From Cenococcum geophilum 1.58 (taxonomy: Eukaryota > Ascomycota > Dothideomycetes > Gloniales > Gloniaceae): a stretch of 64,000 nt of DNA. The notes beneath the pieces were generated by a model. It did no database searches and was not told where the DNA came from. It saw only the letters and a program-made list of their open reading frames with translations. Made by a program: the position numbers and the translations under genes. This document shows, piece after piece, positions 1-11,371 of the stretch. Each line of letters begins with the position of its first letter. Within the stretch, counting starts at the first letter, position 1. The stretch covers positions 434,001-498,000 of the forward strand of contig KV748231.1 of assembly GCA_001692895.1 (NCBI GenBank). Reading direction: 5' to 3'.

Positions 1-1010
1 AAGGTAGTAGAGCGGACTTCCTAAAATTGTTATAGTGTGGATAAAGAGATTAAGATACTTTAGGAAGTAACTAATCTTATATAGAAGTTAGATAATAGTA
101 ANNNAATTNTNTATATNGNAGAGGTAATCTACTCTAATAGTAAGGAGTTCTCCTTTAAGACGGCCTTTAATAATATTGCTATTATCCTAAAGCTAATAAC
201 ACCCTAGACCTTTAGCGACTTAGTAGGGACTTAGAGCAAGGGGTAAGCCTCTTATATTTTTAAAATTATAGTTTAAAAGAATATAGCTAATGTATAAGCT
301 TAATAGAGGGTATAAGGGTATAATAATAGAGGCAACAACTACATTCTGCGCCGCACTACTAGGTGTTAAAGTTATATATAACAGACGCTAGCTGCACTAT
401 AACCTAAAGTTAACTAATATCGGCCTTATTGGCAAGCCGCTCTATTTTATCCTACTAGATATTAGTATATCTAGGCATATCTAGGTAGGTAGGTTGTTAT
501 AGCCTAAGCTAGGTACAGTTAGTATAATTAGCTATTTTACTTCTAAGCTTAAGCTAGAGGACTATAATTACTCTATTAATATCTGGTCTATAGGTATTAT
601 CTTATTTAAGCTAATATATAACTACTACTTATAAAAGTTCTCTATTAACCTATAGCGCGATAGCAAAAATAATAAGAAGCTGCGCCCTTCCTTTTAGAAG
701 AGTTATTAGAATGCTATTAATAAAATAGCCAGAGATTATAAAAGTGCGTACGCGTCGCTGGCTAGAGGCTATATATATTATAAGTGTTCTATATTATAGA
801 GCTTTAATAGCTTTTAGTAGCAGATAGGCTAATCTAAACTTATAGTTAGCGGTCTTTTTATTAAGATAGTAAGATACTAGTAGGCAGTAAATAACTATAT
901 ATAGCGCCCTAATATTAATAAGGTTCTCTAGTACCTAATTTAGGGCCTACTACTACCTAAATCTCTATAGGTAAAGAGATAATGGTTAAAATATAGCCTT
1001 AAAGATGGGG
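1..1010 (+). pseudogene. RIP-degraded eukaryotic protein kinase
   Basis: This is the relic of a serine/threonine-type protein kinase; the original would have phosphorylated proteins, and its substrate and location cannot be told. In one frame (phase of base 395) the catalytic loop reads HYNLKLTN at 395-418, a decayed HRDLKxxN. The DFG position reads LLDISISRHI at 452-481, probably LLDIGISRHI before mutation. Subdomain IX reads INIWSIGIILF at 575-607, the usual D-W-S-G-I-L block. Between them is a decayed activation loop and APE region near 500-560. The catalytic Arg-Asp pair and the subdomain IX Asp are replaced by Tyr-Asn and Asn, as expected from C-to-T and G-to-A changes, and stops interrupt the frame. 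The start lies outside the window or is lost, and Ns at 102-119 blur the N-lobe. RIP on a kinase implies it was duplicated, perhaps as transposon cargo; that is inference. Confidence 0.72.
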
Positions 1011-1289
1011 AGGTATAAGCGAGCGTTATTTAGAAGGCTACCTAGCTAGTATATTATAGTTATGCAAAAGAGAGATTGGTAGCACTAGTATATATACTAT
1101 ATCCAGTGCCTATAGCAATTAAATTCCCGTTTCTCTTAATAATAATACCGCTGCCCTATATTCTATTACTTCTAACTATACTTAGGCCTAGGGTTTATGC
1201 CACCCCCTTATTGTGCCCTATATATTAGATTACGTAATAACGCCTCCTTACCGCGCCTGTGCTAACTTATGGATTTCCAACCTTATTTA

Positions 1290-2400
1290 AAGGCTTATCT
1301 CCCTAACCTCCACCCAAAACAGCCTAACTTATGACGTCCCTATATATAGCTATTACTGGCCATAACATCGCGGCTAGATAGCCTACCTACTACTATAGCT
1401 AGCTAAGATCTGCTTATTATAAGCCTATATCCTTTTAATTTAGTTTTATATTACGGCTTATTAAACTAATAGTAGCGCGAACTTGTAGAACTACCTTAAT
1501 ATTATTACTACTTAAGGTGCCTACCTTGTTCCTTATACGGGTATACCGGTATTCTAAAAAGCCTATAATAACTAATTCGCTGCCGCACTTAAATAGTACC
1601 TTAATGCGGTTATTACTAAATAGATATATAGAAGTGTTATATATTATGGCACCGTTAATAAATGGCCTATAGGGCATACGCCACTAGAGGTTAAAGAGAA
1701 GCGTAAGGCCAAATTAAAGGCGTAGGAAGAGCTTAAGGGGGCTACCTCTAATAATAGTAGCAATAATGACGATAATAATAAAGATAAAGGTAGTAATGAT
1801 ATTAACGCCAGAGTTGGTCTGGGGAAACTAGTGGTAGCACTAGACCGGCCCTAGAGGCTATGGAGGCTATGCTAAGTAGACTGGCTCCTAATACTACCGC
1901 TATTTACTAAAAGCCCTCTGGCCATACTATATAGGAGGAAGTAGTAGAGGATATCTAGGGAAGATAAGGAGGAGAAAGAGCGCCCCGCTAAGAAGTACGT
2001 TAGCTTTACTTAAGAAGTCTCCGCCGCTATAGAAGATGCTATGCCTAATATAGTACGGTAGAAGGCCCGGAAGCGGCGACGGACTCTTAACGCAGGCGAT
2101 AAAGAGGAGGGGGATAAGAAGCGGCCAAGTAAGGTGCGAGTTACTACTACTTGCCCTAGCAGCATATAGCTGTAGAGACTACGACTACGGCCAAGATAAC
2201 TAGCTAGTTAACGATGCCACGATTGTTGCAATAGGGCGGCTAGGCTAGCCGCTTACGCGCTTATAATATTGCGCTACGCCGCTCTCAGACGTAATTTTAG
2301 TAGTGCACTATGTATATAATTAGCGTCCCTTACGGACTAATTAAAAATCTATACTAATAGAATTATATCTAAGCTTACTAAGGTAAGTATAAGCGAAACG
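1290..2400 (+). pseudogene. Decayed charged low-complexity reading frame behind the kinase
   Basis: I do not recognise this protein. A readable frame (phase of 1690) runs from about 1640 to 2170 and begins with a KWPIGHTPLEVKEKRKAK-like stretch at 1660-1713. It continues into an Asn/Asp/Ser-rich part at 1744-1805 and a Lys/Arg-rich, possibly nuclear-targeting stretch near 1990-2130, ending in a Pro/Thr/Ser-rich tail. Internal TAG and TAA codons break it. It is on the same strand as the kinase but in another phase, so it may be a later exon of the same gene, its C-terminal tail after an indel, or a separate gene. No catalytic motif is visible. Confidence 0.35.
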
Positions 2401-2700
2401 CAAGGAGGATTAGCGTAGAAAAGTTAAACTAATTTGATGTGGCTTAGACTAAGGCTTTATAGGGCTTAGTTAAATGCTAAGCCCTAATGACCTAAAGTGC
2501 GGGTATATTATTTGCAGTCTCTAGTTATATAGGCTAAAAACGTAGTGCGTATATGGGATTCTAATATTACTGGAAAGTTGTAGGCAGTATTTATTAGTCT
2601 ATAACTAATTATACTTATTAGTTTTAGTTTATTCCGCAATATATAAGGCTCTAATATAATAGGGCTTATGCAGTAAGGCTGAGGGGGCGCCTATAAACAA
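2400..2700. other. AT-rich stretch, nothing recognised
   Basis: No coding similarity or repeat structure was seen in this 300-base stretch between the kinase-associated relic and the palindromic repeats. Confidence 0.4.
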
Positions 2701-2724
2701 TTACGTGGGTGGTCCTAAAGTTAA

Positions 2725-2890
2725 CCTCTTTTTGTAGCGGTTAATTGACCTATTTTCTAAAAATAGGATCCAGTTCCTAGAACTGGATCCGGTTTTTAGA
2801 ATTATGCCCTTTTTATAGTAGTTAATTGGCCTACACCCCAAAACCGGAACCAGGATCCAGTCCCCAAAACTAGATCCAGTTTTAAGATTG
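2725..2890. repeat. Two diverged repeat units with a GGATCCAGTT palindrome
   Basis: Two related blocks start at about 2730 and 2810 with TTTTTRTAGYRGTTAATTGRCCTA-like text and continue into BamHI-bearing sequence. At 2766-2790 the arms GGATCCAGTT and AACTGGATCC flank a 5-base centre, forming an inverted repeat. Diverged copies of the same motif (GGATCCAGTCC, AGATCCAGTT) follow at 2854-2880. This looks like a decayed tandem repeat of about 80 bp with a hairpin in each unit; its function is unknown. Confidence 0.6.
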
Positions 2891-3536
2891 CAATTTAAGC
2901 TAGAACTGAAAATAGTCCGTTTAGCTTAATACTATATACCTTTTTGGTTATATTTGGTATATTTAGAACCTAGAATTAGGATACAGTCTTAGATCCTCTA
3001 TTTATTCTCAATATTTCTACCCTATTAATATAAAATTCAGAGTTAATCTATACCTTAGTTACCCTATAAAACGCTAGCAGGCCATTAATTATCTAGTACT
3101 ATAGTGATATATCTAAGGCAAAGGTCACTACTAAGGTTAAAGCGAGCTATAAATAAGAATTTTTAAAAGTAAAAGGAGACCTTTTTATAAAAGGCTAATA
3201 GATTAAAGCGAGACTATAACGTAGATTGCTATATCCTAATACGGTATAACGGTCGATTTTATACCTATATATCTATAGATTAACCTTTATAGCCTCCAAA
3301 TCCATAAGACTTAGTAGGCTCTCCCCCCTCTATTACTATTATAGGACTACTAACTGCTTTTAAAGGAAAAGTTCTATCCTGTAATAGTTAAGAAGACGCT
3401 AGTACATTTTAACTATATTAAAGAGGGTAGACCAATAGAGGCTAATTTAGGGACATCCGGATTAAAAAGCGATAAGTCTTTTCTTTATAGAGGACTAAAC
3501 AAGTTATAGGCTAGCTAACTTATTGCTACTAAGTAT
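2890..3536. other. Unassigned RIP-mutated flank of element A
   Basis: This is the pre-insertion target sequence on the left of element A. A few short reading stretches exist (for example around 3180-3420 on the plus strand), but none resembles a family I know. It could belong to the same older element whose orphan LTR lies at 11155-11371; nothing proves this. Confidence 0.35.
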
Positions 3537-3541
3537 ATAAA

Positions 3542-3734
3542 TGTTACGGGACGTAGGCAGTGGCTATAAAGCGTATATATTCGAGGAGTCTACAAGACGT
3601 TACGCGATCGATCGTAAGGGTCGAGGGCGTAAGGAGGTAATATACCTACGCGTAGCTGATATAAGCTATACGCGAGGTATACGCGAGAGCACGGGGCTCT
3701 CCTATAGAGGCCCCTGCGGTAGGGTTCTATAACA
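3542..3734 (-). repeat. 3' LTR of element A
   Basis: A 193-bp LTR with matching ends (plus text TGTTACGGGACG ... TTCTATAACA). It is unusually rich in CpG for this window. An apparent 63-codon open frame inside it recurs in all four LTRs of A and B, but it is just conserved LTR sequence. Confidence 0.93.
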
Positions 3735-3901
3735 CTACCCCCCCTCTTATAGAGGCGGAGCTCCGGTGACGCTGTGGTTACTATATATATATAAAAGAGA
3801 CACTTAAGGTATAAAAAAGAAGAAAAAAGGGGGGTATTGCTGAAGGCTTAGAACAACGTTATGTAATAGGGCTTGGCATCTAAGAATCCGACTAATTAGA
3901 T

Positions 3902-3924
3902 AACTTTAACCGCCGGTTAAAGTT
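3902..3924. promoter_or_regulatory. Shared 23-bp palindrome, copy in element A 3' UTR
   Basis: Arms AACTTTAACCG and CGGTTAAAGTT surround one central base. In element sense it is followed by a block resembling TTTAATTGGTCAGATTC. The same arrangement occurs in elements B, E and F (see findings). It lies between the chromodomain end and the 3' LTR. Role unknown. Confidence 0.85.
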
Positions 3925-4029
3925 TCTGGATATTTTAACAATATTCTAGTTACGTAATCGTACTTTACCATAATCTAACGGCAATTTAACGGCAATTTAC
4001 CTTTACGTGGTAATATATAACGGTTTAAC

Positions 4030-7000
4030 TCTATAAGGGCTCCTATAGAGGATTAGGTATAAAGTCTCTGCTTAGGCCCAGTTTCTATAGGTTTGCGTAG
4101 TAAAAGTTGCTAATTAGATCCTTTGCATTTTTAAAGTCTTCTTATAGTTACTATTCTGGCTAATCTATATCAAATCCTATATATATAGCTCTATAGTAGA
4201 GCCATCGTCCTCTGCCTTTGCCAAAGTATTTAGAGTTAATAATTCGTTTAATAGTCCACTCCTCGTGGTTCTTGTCTTTATTCTTATCTCGGATTAGTAC
4301 TAGTAGGGGTTTAGGCTATATCTGCCCTAGTAAGGGGTTGGGCTAATAAAGGTATAGTAGCTATAGGTAAAATACGGGCCATATCCCGCGGGTGGCTAGG
4401 GTAGGCGGGAGTTCTAGCTTATATACAGCTCCCCTATTAATAACTCATTTAATTAGATAGGGGCCAAGGTTCTTATAATTAAGTAACTTTATAGGCCTTT
4501 ATGTAGAGATATTGCGTATATCTAGCTATACCTAGTCACCAACACGCATCTCTAGTGGTGGCGTTCTATAATAGTTGGCGAAGTAGGCCTACTTTACTTA
4601 AGCCTAGGCCATTTCTCCCTTATAGTAGTTAAGTAGATTTTTTATACGGTCTGCATGCTAGTTGGTAAGTAGCATCTTAAGGCGTTTTCTATATGGCAGT
4701 TTCTTATTAATAGGTTCTGGTGGCTCTATGCTAGATTAGGGGTGATAACCCTTATTCGCGAAGAATGGGGTAAGTCCTATAGTGGTTAAGACGTAGTTAT
4801 TTACTGCGAATTTACCTAGTAGGAGGTAATCTACCCAGTTATCTTAACTATAGGCGACTACCTATTGTAGGTACGCTTTTATACTGGTATTAGCGTTTTC
4901 TGGTTACCTAGCAGTTTTATAGTAGAAGGATATAGATATTTTAACGGAGATGCTAAGGCGTTGGCAGATTTGTCTCTATATATTAGAGTTAAATTATATA
5001 CCTTAGTTGGACGTAATTGAGTTAGGTAGCCTATATAGTTAGTAGACTTTATAAAGGAAGGCGTTAGTAACGTCGCTAACGGCTATGCCTTTGGTTGGGA
5101 TGTAGTGGCGCTCTTTTATAAGTTGGCATATTATTATAAGGATGTTCTTATAGGTACGGCCATATTATTTATAGGGTGGTAGGTTAATAACGAAATCTAT
5201 AGCAATATCTGCCTATTGTCGTATAGGTACTGGTAGAGGGTGTAGTAGTCCTTGGTACTTTGTATTAAAGGCCTTAGCGCGTTTATAACTATAGCAGGCG
5301 CCTATAAAGCGTTTAACTAAGTCTATTATTTTTAGCTAGAAGTAGTATTGGCTAAGAAGCTTATAGGTTCCTCTTCTACCTAGGTAGCCGCTTAATTGGA
5401 GGTCGTAGGCCATTTAGATTAGTTGCCGTTGTAGATTTTTTAAGTTAGGGATAAATAGGCGGCCTCTATAATAGAGCCTATTCTCTTTTACTTCTAAGGC
5501 TGCTATATTAATCTGGCCTAAGCTTTAGAGGTTAATAGGCAGCGTATAGGCGCTGGTAGTCTTTGCGGTAATAAGTTAATACAGTAATAGGTTAACAGAG
5601 GCGTTATATGCCGTAGTAATAAGTTTGTTAATTTTGGGAGGTAACTCTAGTTCTATAGTATAAAGCTAGGGTATAGTTGGCTCTATTGTAGGTAGTATGC
5701 CTAGGGCCAAATTTCGTGCTTTTAGGATCGTCTGTTATTAGAACTAATTGTGGGGGTTATTTTTAGACTAAGGAAGGTCTTGCGAGCGGCGTATTAGGCT
5801 ATTAGGTTTAGTACCTTATACTCCTAGTCTATATATAATTTTAAAGTTAAAACCAGAGAGGAACTCGTTCTAACGTACTTAGTGTTAGTTTAGCTGCTTC
5901 GTGGTTATAAAGTACTTAAGATTATAATAGTCCGTAAGGACTTTAGTTAGCTAGTTAGGCTCTACTAAGGAGAGTTCTAGTTAGAATTCTTTAAACGCTT
6001 ATATAATTGCAAGAAGTTCTTTATTATAGATCTTATAGTTACACTCTTATAGTGTAAGCTTAGACGAGTAGAATGCGACTAGGTAAAGGAGACCGTCGTC
6101 ACCTATCTAGAAGAGAATGCCTGCGTTAATGTGGTCTGAGGAGTCGGTTTTAAGGTAGAGTTATTATTCTAGTGTAAAGTAAGCTAGGACAGGTGCTTTA
6201 GTAAAGGCGTTTTTAAGGTCTTAGAACGCCTTCTTATATTTAGGCGTCTAGATAAAGCGTAGGTGCGTTTTTCTTCCTTTTGTAGAAAGGCCCTTCGTTT
6301 GCATTATTGCTGTAAGTAGTGCTACTACGCCTAAGAAGTTATATATAAATTTCCGATAGAAGTTGGCGAAACTAAGGAAGGCTTATACGTCCTTAATGCA
6401 GTTAGGGGCTTGCTATTTAGTAATTGTATATACCTTCTTAGGGTCTATATGGACACCCTTAGTAGTAATAATTAGTTTAAGGTATTTTACTTCTGTAACT
6501 AAGAATTCGCATTTCTTTAAATTAATGTAAAGTCCTGCGTCCCTAAGGCGCTGTAAGACCTTTTAAACGTGTTTAGTATACTTAGAGGGGTTATTGTTAT
6601 AAATAAGTATATTATCTAGGTACGCAGAGTAGAAGTTGTTAAGGTAGTCCTATAAGGCGTTATTAATGTAGCTTTAGAAGATACCTGGGCCGTTATATAT
6701 GCTAAAGGGTATAACGGTATATTTAAATTAGCCGAAGCGCGATGTAAATGCGGTTTTCTATTTATTACCTTCCCGTATTTAAAGATGGTTAAAGGCGGTA
6801 ATAATATTAAGCTTAGTATAAATTTTAGCTTGGCTAAGCCGCTTAAGGGTCTTACATATAAGCGGTACTGGGTATTAGTTTTTAATTATAATAGCGTTAA
6901 GTCCTTTATAGTTAACGTAGAATTAAATACCTCTTCCTAGCTTCTTAGCGAGAAGGATAGGGGCGGCTGCTAGTAACATACTAGGACGAATAAATCTTTT

Positions 7001-7960
7001 ATTAAGGTGCTTGTTAATATACTTTTTTATAACTAGAAGCTTATCTTTTAATATTAGGTAGGGTCTCTTATAAGGTAGCATTTTTCCTTATTTAATATTA
7101 ATGGTATAGTTATTAGGTTAATATAGGGGGAGTATATCTACACTCTTTTGTAAGTATATGTCGGTAAAGTTATAGTACCTCTTAGGAAGGAGCTTGCGGA
7201 GTTCTTTGTTGGTAAGTCCTTTTTTAAGCTTTATAAACTTCTTAAAGTCTAAAGGTAAAAGTCCGTAGAGTTCTGTAGGGGCGTCGTCTTCTAAAAGGTT
7301 AACTATATCTATCCTATTACTATAGAGGACGTGGTTTTGTTCTTTATTAAGCTTATATAGTTATAATTAGGAAGCTATAGTAACGGTCTAGCCTTTCTTA
7401 TATACTATATAGTAGAAGGCTGGGGCACTTATATAGTAGTAGTTAGTCATAGGTGGGATAATAAGGGGTTCCTTAGGTTGATATCCTGGGGAGTAAATAG
7501 AGGCAGCTAGGCTATGCCCTAGGCAAGTCTCTCTACAGTATTTAGAGTTAAAGGTTGCTTCTCTCTTCTTTTAGTTAATGGCGGGGTTATATTATTTAAG
7601 CTAGTTTATTCTAAGGATAATAGGGTAGTTAGTAAGTGGTATTATATAGGCCTAGAGTTTTTCCTAGTGCCTATTTATATCTAGGTGGAGTTATACTATA
7701 TGGGTAATCTTCTATGCGGTATAATTACTATTAGCGAGTTATAGAGCGCGGGCTTTAGTAAGGGGTAAGGTAGGTAGGTTATAAGTATATACAAATTAGG
7801 TATCTATAAATTTATTAGTAGCTCCGTAATTAATTATAGAACGGCTTTTATATTATTTTTTGGCAGTAGTTCCTATTATAGGTAAAACTATCTATTTCCG
7901 TTTATTTATCTTTATAGAGTTATTTATTAAGTAAGCCGATATATAGATCCCTCCGTTATT
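4030..7960 (-). pseudogene. pol: Element A pol (protease, RT, RNase H, integrase, chromodomain)
   Basis: This is the degraded polyprotein that would have copied the element RNA and inserted the cDNA. Reading leftward: retropepsin region near 7830-7900, reverse transcriptase about 6350-7100, RNase H about 5850-6250, integrase zinc and DDE core about 4700-5450, and a C-terminal chromodomain at about 4090-4265 (decayed but matching copy B). The RT active site reads YLDN at 6611-6622, so the second catalytic Asp of YLDD is lost by G-to-A change. TAA and TAG codons interrupt every domain. Around 4910 copy A keeps one base that copy B lacks, so its integrase frame is continuous through the region equivalent to QTExANAS. 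Confidence 0.88.
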
Positions 7961-9640
7961 AGGGTGTCCTAACCTATAACTTAGGGCTAGGACTTAGTGT
8001 TTTCCGTTTCCGTATCTAACTCTACCGCTATTACTACGTCTTTATCTTATATGGTAGTAGCGCGTAGTAATATATTTAGTGTTTAGGGTATTAGGTTAGG
8101 TATTAGGCGGCAACTACTAAACCTAGCTATTGGGCAGTTTAGGTTATCGCGATAATAGCCTTCTTAATAGTATCTATAGCAGCGTCTTAGTTTCTAAAGT
8201 AGCTCGCGCTCTCTATCTAGGAGTTTCTATAGGAAGGTTAGTATAGAGAAATCGATATTAGTTCCGGTAGTATTTAAGGTAATAGGTGTTGGTAGCTTAG
8301 TATATATAGGTTTAGTAGGCCTAGGGGGCTTCTATAGAGAGGTCTTTAGATAAGGGTTAGCAGTAGTAATCTAATTTAGTTATTATTTAATCTTCTGTAG
8401 AGCTGCTACCATATTATAAACATTATTATAGTTGTAGCTGGCGGCTGCGTGACTAAGGCAATAAGTAACTTTTTTAAGGAGGTTCTTTTGGTCTTTAGTA
8501 TCGTCTTAGGTAAGGGCTTTAGTATATTCCTAGAATTTAATATAGAATTTGTTAAATAATTTGGTAGGGCTTATCTTTAGGGCACGTAGTTTAGCTTAGT
8601 TGGTGGCTAGTAGGTTATAGTCGCGGTATATTAGGTTAAGATTATTAAGGACTTTTTAGTGGGACTGCCACTTCTAGGGGCTACTAGTCTCCTATTAGGC
8701 GAAGAGTCTATTAAATAGTGTACCCTTTATTCGCCCTATAATGTAGCTAATCTTAGTATCTTCTGTAGGAAAAAGGTAGGCGCTCTAAGTTAGTTTCTTG
8801 CGGATTTATATCTTCTAGTAGCTGTATTCCTTACGGTCTCCCTAGAAGACTAGGGGATTAAGGTAGCGTATATTAGACCCTACGGTGGCAGTTTAGGTCT
8901 AATTATTATAGCTTTTATTATCGCTGCTTTAGTAGGGGTTTCTGTTAAGTAAAGCTGCTTAGCGCTAGCCCTCTATTAAGTATCGAGTAGGTAAAGTTGC
9001 TAGGGGCGTAGAGACTTAGGTGGCGTTATATATAGTAGAGAGGTATCTAGCGTTATTACGAATATGCTCGTTAAACTAAGATTATAGGTATTTAATTATG
9101 CCTTCTCTTTTAATAACTATGGCAATTAGTATAATCTTAGCCTTCTTTAACTGTTAGACGTCGCGTTTAGACATACGGAGGTCGTTTTTAGTTTCTTAAC
9201 GTGTGTTATTAGCGAGCGCCTTATAAGCTTATAGGTCTTAAATAATATCGCGATCTTAGGCAGTACACATCTCGGCTTATATAAGCTTTAAGTAATAGTT
9301 CTATAGAAGGCGGTAGTATTTATTAGGGTCTTATGCTACCATTTTTATAAACGTTTTAGCGTCTTATATTTTAATTTTAATAGATAGTAGCCCTTCTGTT
9401 TACTTGTCCGTAGTTATATAGTTAATAAAAGATAAGATATTATTAGTGTCCGTCTCCTTAGGGGTTAAGGCTAGGGCTAATAAATTGAATTCTTTTAGGA
9501 TTAATTGGCGTTGTAGGTTAGATATAGGTATTGGATTGTTCTTTAGGTTTAATATAATAGCTAGTAAGGGATATTGTCTTACTATTATGGGTTCCTTAGA
9601 AGTATAAAGTAAGGTAATTTATAAACACGCTACTTTTAGC
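7960..9640 (-). pseudogene. gag: Element A gag and 5' leader
   Basis: This is a degraded nucleocapsid/capsid gene, homologous position by position to the gag of copy B (32009-33480). It would have packaged element RNA in virus-like particles in the cytoplasm. A C-x2-C knuckle region lies near 8140-8180 by correspondence to B. The codon that reads ATG in B (32009) reads ACG here (about 9454), so the annotated start in B may not be the ancestral one. Stops are frequent. Confidence 0.7.
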
Positions 9641-9714
9641 AGCGCTTATAGTATTACAGAGACGTAGAATTGGTTGTAGGCTAAGCGTTAGTGGTAAAAA
9701 AGGGCGCAACGTAA

Positions 9715-9907
9715 TGTTATGGGACGTGGGTAGTGGCTATAAAGCGTATGTATTCAAGGAGTCTACAAGACGTTACGCGATTAATCGTAAGGGTCGAGGG
9801 CGTAAGGAGGTAATATACCTACGCGTAGCTGACATAAGCTGTACGCAAGGTATACGCGAGAGCACGGGGCTCTCCTATAGAGGCCCCTGCGGTAGGGTTC
9901 CGTGACA
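9715..9907 (-). repeat. 5' LTR of element A
   Basis: A 193-bp partner of 3542-3734. Differences are transitions, mostly TG/TA and CA/TA. The sequence just inside it (plus 9660-9714) equals the leader after the 5' LTR of B; no TGG-type primer binding site was recognised. Confidence 0.93.
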
Positions 9908-9912
9908 ATAAA

Positions 9913-10259
9913 GGTGGAGAACTTATTAAACTTACTATAAGCGAGTCTCTTAACTTTAATCTAATATGTAAAAATTTGTTCCTTTATATATAACGATAAT
10001 AAAATATTCTTAATATAAAAGCAACTAGATAAAAATAAAATACTAAGCTAAGGAAATCCTAATTAATGCCTTAATTTTTAATAAATGCTAAAAGAGATAA
10101 CCGTGGTTGCGAAAATCTTTCCTTATAAGAAATTTCTAATTTCTTAGGCTTCTTAGAATCTCTATCTCCGCCTTTCTTTAGTTTTGGTATTTTCCTAATA
10201 TTTTTCTTACTAATTGCGCACTAGTATAAATAAGCATTCTCCGCTCTAGTTTAAGCCGG
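9913..10259. other. Unassigned AT-rich flank
   Basis: This is the right flank of the element A insertion. No coding or repeat structure was recognised. Confidence 0.35.
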
Positions 10260-10625
10260 GAGGGTTATATAAACTAGGCAATTATACGAGTTTGGGGATT
10301 ATACAAGCTCTGGGATCTTGCGAGCTAGAGGTTATATAAGCTGGGTAATTATGCGAGCTAGGAAATCGTGTAAGCTAAGAGATCGTGCGAGCTAGGTAAT
10401 CGTGCGAGCTAGAAGATCTTACAAGCTAAAAGATCTTGCAAGCTAGAAGATCTTATAAGCTAGGCGATTTTATAAACTAGGTAATCGTGTAAGCTAGGAG
10501 ATCTTATAAGCTATATGTGCGAGCTAGAAGATCTTATAAGCTAGGTAATTATATAAGCTAGGCGATCGTACGAGCTAGAAAATCGTACGTGTTAGGTAAT
10601 TATGCGATTAAGGTAATTATGCGAC
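10260..10625. repeat. 17-bp minisatellite (AGCTAGGAGATCTTATA type)
   Basis: About twenty diverged tandem units of roughly 17 bp follow the pattern RAGCTAGRNGATCKTRY. Units alternate between an AGATCTT and a TAATCGT/TAATTAT core. The array reads straight into the next degenerate repeat. Confidence 0.8.
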
Positions 10626-10639
10626 CAAGGTACCTTAAT

Positions 10640-11090
10640 AACGACTATACCGCTACGCCTACAGTCTAACTAATAGACTAATCGTGCTAATACGCCTATA
10701 ATCTATTGACTAGCTAATAGACTAAGCTCTAAATATTCTACCTTCTATTACTACTAGATACTAGCACCGTACCACCATTATAATAGACCCTCTACTGCTC
10801 TACCTATAGTAACCTAATTAACTTTCTACTGCTTTGCCTATAGTATTATAATTAACTCCTACTACTCCGCCTGCAGCTAAACTAACACCTCACTGCCTTG
10901 CTTATAGCACTATAATTAACCCTTACTGCTTTACCTGCAGCACCACTATTAACTTTAGCTACTCTGCCTATAGCCAACCCTAATTTAACCACTGTAGCTC
11001 TACCTATAGTACCACTACGACTTTAACTGCTCTGCCTGTAGTCTATAACTAACTACTACTATTCTACCTACAGTAATAACTATATAAGGG
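10640..11090 (+). repeat. Degenerate Leu/Ala/Pro/Thr-type tandem repeat
   Basis: About ten degenerate units of 35-50 bp carry the core CTGCTYTGCCTRYAGYAC. On the plus strand it could encode a repeated TALPIAP-like stretch, so it may be the low-complexity tail of a retrotransposon polyprotein. It lies directly upstream of a purine tract and an LTR-like sequence, which supports that reading without proving it. Confidence 0.55.
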
Positions 11091-11154
11091 TGTAAATAAG
11101 TACTTAAAGGACTAAGCCTAAGGGTAGGCTTGCTTTTTTTTAAGAGGGGGGGTA

Positions 11155-11371
11155 ATATAACGGTTAATACTCTATACCGTTATATAGTAACGCGTTACCT
11201 AATTATAGGGCTTAGTTAGGGGTTTGGCTAAAGGCTTAGTGTCCTATAAGTATATAGCATGGCCCTCCCTCCTATATATACTTCTTCTTCTTCTCCTTAT
11301 CTTAGTCTATTTAATAAATAGCCCTTTATTATTGCTTAATCTATTAGATCGCTCCTATAGGTCGCTAGCCG
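11155..11371 (+). repeat. Orphan LTR of a third gypsy-like family
   Basis: A 217-bp segment opens TATAACGGTTAATAC (decayed TGTAACGG) and closes CTAGCCGTAACA, so the ends are inverted as in a Ty3/gypsy LTR. It is preceded by the polypurine tract AAGAGGGGGGG at 11140-11150. It carries TATA-like text (CCTATATATAC) followed by a CTTCTTCTTCTT pyrimidine run near 11270-11300, a plausible promoter and start. No second copy or target duplication was found, so the 5' part is lost or outside the window. Confidence 0.65.

Larger units (their letters stand above)
3537..9912 (-). mobile_element. Ty3/gypsy chromovirus copy A, complete but RIP-inactivated
   Basis: This is a full-length LTR retrotransposon on the minus strand. 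LTRs of 193 bp lie at 3542-3734 (3' LTR) and 9715-9907 (5' LTR), both with TGTTAcgg...ccgtaACA-type ends, and are flanked by the perfect 5-bp target duplication ATAAA (3537-3541 and 9908-9912). The internal order on the minus strand is gag, protease, reverse transcriptase, RNase H, integrase, chromodomain. A purine-rich tract (plus-strand CTACCCCCCCTC, 3735-3746) adjoins the 3' LTR. The sequence is the inverted homologue of copy B at 31555-37917, and the two elements are 6366 and 6363 bp. Many in-frame stops from CpA-to-TpA change make it non-autonomous. Confidence 0.95.

Noticed and set aside
1435..1677. 80-codon minus-strand open frame
   Set aside because: It overlaps the plus-strand KWPIGHTPLE frame and shows no family pattern; likely antisense shadow.
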